Assembly (NCBI GenBank): GCA_910583775.1
Contig: CAJTYD010000047.1
Coordinates: 1 to 24,649 of the forward strand
Direction: 5' to 3'
Length of the DNA: 24,649 nucleotides
Source: an uncultured Muribaculaceae bacterium
Lineage (GTDB): Bacteria; Bacteroidota; Bacteroidia; Bacteroidales; Muribaculaceae
This document shows positions 22,471-24,649 of the stretch, one piece after another. Made by a program: the position numbers and the translations under genes. The notes beneath the pieces were generated by a model. The model was not told the origin of the DNA. It saw only the letters and a program-made list of their open reading frames with translations, and made no database searches. How positions within the stretch are numbered: position 1 is the first letter of the stretch; each line of letters starts with the position of its first letter.

Positions 22471-23187
22471 ATGAAGAATGATTTTAGAAATTTTGCCGTG
22501 AACCACCTGGGAATGAGTTCGAACACCCTCGACTCTTACGCACGCTTCATGGATAAGAACGGTGGGGGAGCCGTGATGAATCCCACATCCGATTATATAA
22601 ACCCATATATTCTTGAGGAACGTCAGCTGAATGTCACCCAGATGGATGTGTTCTCACGCCTTATGATGGACCGCATCATCTTCCTGGGCACACAGGTAAC
22701 GGATCAGAGCGCCAACATCATCCAGGCTCAGTTGCTCTATCTCGATTCAGTTGATCCTGAAAAGGATATCTCGCTTTATATCAACTCTCCCGGCGGTTCT
22801 GTCTATGCAGGCCTCGGCATCTACGACACCATGCAGTATATCAGCAGCGACGTCTCGACGATCTGTACGGGCATGGCCGCATCGATGGCTGCTGTGCTTC
22901 TTGTCTCCGGTGAAAAAGGGAAACGTTTCGCCCTGCCTCATTCCAGAGTGATGATCCATCAGCCGATGGGAGGAATCCAGGGTCAGGCTTCGGATATCGA
23001 GATTACCGCCAGAGAGATTCTCAAACTGAAGGAGGAACTTTATAAGATAATCTCCAATCATTCCGGTCAGCCGTTCGAGAAGGTAGAGGCCGATTCCGAC
23101 CGTGATTACTGGATGATCGCTTCCGAGGCCAAGGAATACGGAATGATCGACAAAGTGCTTCAGAATCCTAAGAAGGAGGTGAAGTAA
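22471..23187 (+). CDS. clpP: ATP-dependent Clp protease proteolytic subunit
   Basis: ClpP forms a barrel of two heptamers that degrades proteins fed by ClpX or other Clp ATPases. Catalytic residues are Ser138 (in GMAASMAA), His163 (in VMIHQP) and Asp212 (in SDRDYW), each exactly 41 higher than in mature E. coli ClpP (97, 122, 171). The oxyanion motif SPGGSVYAG is at 106-114. The 238-residue product therefore has an N-terminal extension about 27 residues longer than the E. coli propeptide, probably removed on maturation. I chose ATG at 22471; an in-frame GTG at 22447 would start inside the hairpin at 22440-22454. The gene lies 130 nt after tig and 34 nt before clpX. Confidence 0.95.
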   Translation: MKNDFRNFAVNHLGMSSNTLDSYARFMDKNGGGAVMNPTSDYINPYILEERQLNVTQMDVFSRLMMDRIIFLGTQVTDQSANIIQAQLLYLDSVDPEKDISLYINSPGGSVYAGLGIYDTMQYISSDVSTICTGMAASMAAVLLVSGEKGKRFALPHSRVMIHQPMGGIQGQASDIEITAREILKLKEELYKIISNHSGQPFEKVEADSDRDYWMIASEAKEYGMIDKVLQNPKKEVK

Positions 23188-23221
23188 ACATAAGTTATAG
23201 AAAAATAAACTAAGAAAAGAT

Positions 23222-24469
23222 ATGCCTGTAAAGAGAAACGCGCTCCAATGCACGATGTGCGGCAATATCGATTGCGCGAGGACCCCGGTTGTCAAGGTGC
23301 TCGAGGGCTTAAACCTCTGCACCGATTGTATCGGGTTCATTGACGAGGCAAGGGATATTCAGCTCAAGCAGCGTAAGAAAGCGGGGGGCAATACTGCAGA
23401 GAAAAGGAACAGTATTCCCAAGCCTAAGGAAATCAACGACTTCCTGAATCAGTATATCATCGGGCAGGATGAGGCGAAGAAATATCTCTCCGTAGCGGTA
23501 TATAATCATTATAAGCGGATCAACTCCAAAGAGGAGGACGACGTGGATCTCGAGAAATCGAACATCATCCTTGTCGGCCCTACGGGAACGGGCAAGACAT
23601 TGCTTGCAAAGACGATCGCCCGTCTTCTTGATGTGCCCTTCACCATCGTCGACGCCACGGTCCTGACCGAGGCCGGATACGTTGGTGAGGATATCGAGTC
23701 GCTGCTCACGCGTCTTCTGCAGGCATGCGACTATGATGTAGAAAAGGCTGAGCGAGGAATCGTTTTCATCGACGAGATCGACAAGATAGCCCGCAAGAGC
23801 GATAACCCTTCGATCACCCGCGATGTCAGCGGCGAGGGAGTGCAGCAGGGCTTGCTCAAGCTTCTCGAAGGCAGCGAGGTGCTTGTTCCGCCAAACGGTG
23901 GCCGCAAGCATCCGGAGCAGAAGCTTATCCCGGTGAATACGAAGAATATTCTGTTTATCTGCGGAGGTGCCTTCGACGGCATCGAGCGTAAGATAGCATC
24001 CCGTCTCAACACGCATGTTGTCGGTTACGGCCATGACGAGGCTTCGAAGAAGCGTCAGAGAGAGAATCTGATGAAATATGTCATGCCTCAGGACCTCAAG
24101 TCGTTCGGACTTATTCCCGAGATCATAGGACGTCTGCCGGTGCTTACATCTCTCGAGCCTCTTGACAAAGAAGCGCTCCTGCGGATTCTGACAGAGCCGA
24201 AAAACGCCATCACGCGCCAGTATAAGCGAATGTTCGCAATGGACGGGGTAGAGCTTGAGTTTACCGACGACGCCCTGAACCTTATCGCCGACAAAGCCAT
24301 TGAGTATAAGCTCGGCGCACGAGGTCTCCGTTCGATTGTCGAGACAATCATGGTCGACGCGATGTATGAAAGTCCGTCCAACCCGGAGAAAAAACTCACG
24401 GTCGATGCGAAATATGTCGCCTCGCAGCTCGAAAAGGCTCATTTCGAGCGAACAAAGATGGAAGATTAG
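23222..24469 (+). CDS. clpX: ClpX, ATPase subunit of Clp protease
   Basis: ClpX is a hexameric AAA+ unfoldase that selects tagged proteins and threads them into ClpP. Residues 10-36 form the zinc-binding dimerisation domain (Cys10, Cys13, Cys33, Cys36). Then come Walker A GPTGTGKT (119-126), the pore loop GYVGED (152-157), Walker B IVFIDEID (180-187), the arginine-finger/box VII region IPEIIGRLP (298-306) and sensor 2 GARGLR (365-370). The ClpP-docking loop, IGF in E. coli, reads VGY at 267-269, which I believe is a usual variant in this phylum. Length (415) is normal. It follows clpP by 34 nt and is closed by the terminator at 24503-24552. Confidence 0.97.
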   Translation: MPVKRNALQCTMCGNIDCARTPVVKVLEGLNLCTDCIGFIDEARDIQLKQRKKAGGNTAEKRNSIPKPKEINDFLNQYIIGQDEAKKYLSVAVYNHYKRINSKEEDDVDLEKSNIILVGPTGTGKTLLAKTIARLLDVPFTIVDATVLTEAGYVGEDIESLLTRLLQACDYDVEKAERGIVFIDEIDKIARKSDNPSITRDVSGEGVQQGLLKLLEGSEVLVPPNGGRKHPEQKLIPVNTKNILFICGGAFDGIERKIASRLNTHVVGYGHDEASKKRQRENLMKYVMPQDLKSFGLIPEIIGRLPVLTSLEPLDKEALLRILTEPKNAITRQYKRMFAMDGVELEFTDDALNLIADKAIEYKLGARGLRSIVETIMVDAMYESPSNPEKKLTVDAKYVASQLEKAHFERTKMED

Positions 24470-24502
24470 AACTTTTATTCTATGGCTTTGATCCCCTATA
24501 TA

Positions 24503-24552
24503 ATTATAGGTCCGGATATGCGTTTTTTGTATATCCGGACCTATAATTTTTA
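24503..24552 (+). terminator. Terminator of the tig-clpP-clpX unit
   Basis: A 17-bp perfect stem (24503-24519 with 24531-24547, core GGTCCGGATAT), extended by a G-U and a C-G pair, is followed by five T. It lies 34 nt after the clpX stop. The remaining bases to the window end show no complete gene. Confidence 0.9.
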
Positions 24553-24649
24553 ATCGTGCACGGGTTTTGCGGCAATCTATTTTTCAAGATTATGGATTAA
24601 TCTATAAAATCCCACAAAACGGCGTAATATTTGAGCGCTGAGATGATTT

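Noticed and set aside
23309..24442. 377-codon open frame on the - strand inside clpX
   Set aside because: Fully antisense to clpX, with no family motif and no promoter; likewise the 352-codon frame opposite oadA (8424-9482).
24642..24649. ATG at the right edge as the start of a next gene (recQ often follows clpX in this phylum)
   Set aside because: Only two codons are visible and no well-spaced promoter precedes it.
1..24649. tRNA or rRNA genes
   Set aside because: No cloverleaf with a conserved T-loop (TTCGANNC with paired arms) or rRNA segment was seen on either strand by eye.

Overview
This 24.6-kb window is chromosomal DNA from a member of the Bacteroidota, most likely order Bacteroidales. 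The promoters follow the phylum-specific pattern TTTG-N19/20-TAnnTTTG. The Rho factor carries a huge disordered insertion, ribosomal protein L31 is the zinc-free type, and tig, clpP and clpX sit together. Codon content and protein flavour would suit a gut Muribaculaceae-like lineage, but that finer placement is inference. Twenty protein genes are supported; most are housekeeping.

Left part (1-7042, + strand): tilS (tRNA-Ile lysidine synthetase); rho behind a promoter that overlaps the end of tilS and a ~300-nt, strongly structured leader; then aroC (chorismate synthase, unusually short), a TIGR01212-type radical SAM protein and an exported TlpA-like thioredoxin, closely spaced. A 22-bp perfect inverted repeat at 7092-7136 is a shared terminator for the converging rpmE2.

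Middle part (7148-14733, - strand): rpmE2, a lone biotin-carrying oxaloacetate decarboxylase/pyruvate carboxylase-type alpha subunit (oadA), a class A penicillin-binding protein, a two-gene unit (RIC-like hemerythrin protein plus a LuxR-type regulator with a degenerate receiver), and a flavin reductase-like protein. The two-gene unit is bracketed by two inverted, internally deleted copies of one insertion sequence (12292-12488 and 13868-13967); both keep the first codons of the same lost transposase. A third palindromic element (14757-14920, imperfect terminal repeats) precedes the flavin reductase. The 13868-13967 copy and the palindrome each lie between a canonical promoter and the gene it should serve.

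Right part (15080-24469, + strand): a phospho-sugar mutase with its own promoter and terminator; the run yicC-gmk-nadD-DUF5063-M18 aminopeptidase (RNA turnover, GMP phosphorylation, NAD synthesis, peptide breakdown); and tig-clpP-clpX (nascent-chain folding and regulated proteolysis), closed by a 17-bp terminator hairpin at 24503-24552.

The points most worth a second look are the rho leader with mutually exclusive hairpins, the hemerythrin/pseudo-receiver pair inside IS remnants, the palindromic element in the flavin reductase leader, and an amphipathic insertion inside the OadA barrel. All searches that would settle these are named in the findings; none could be run here.
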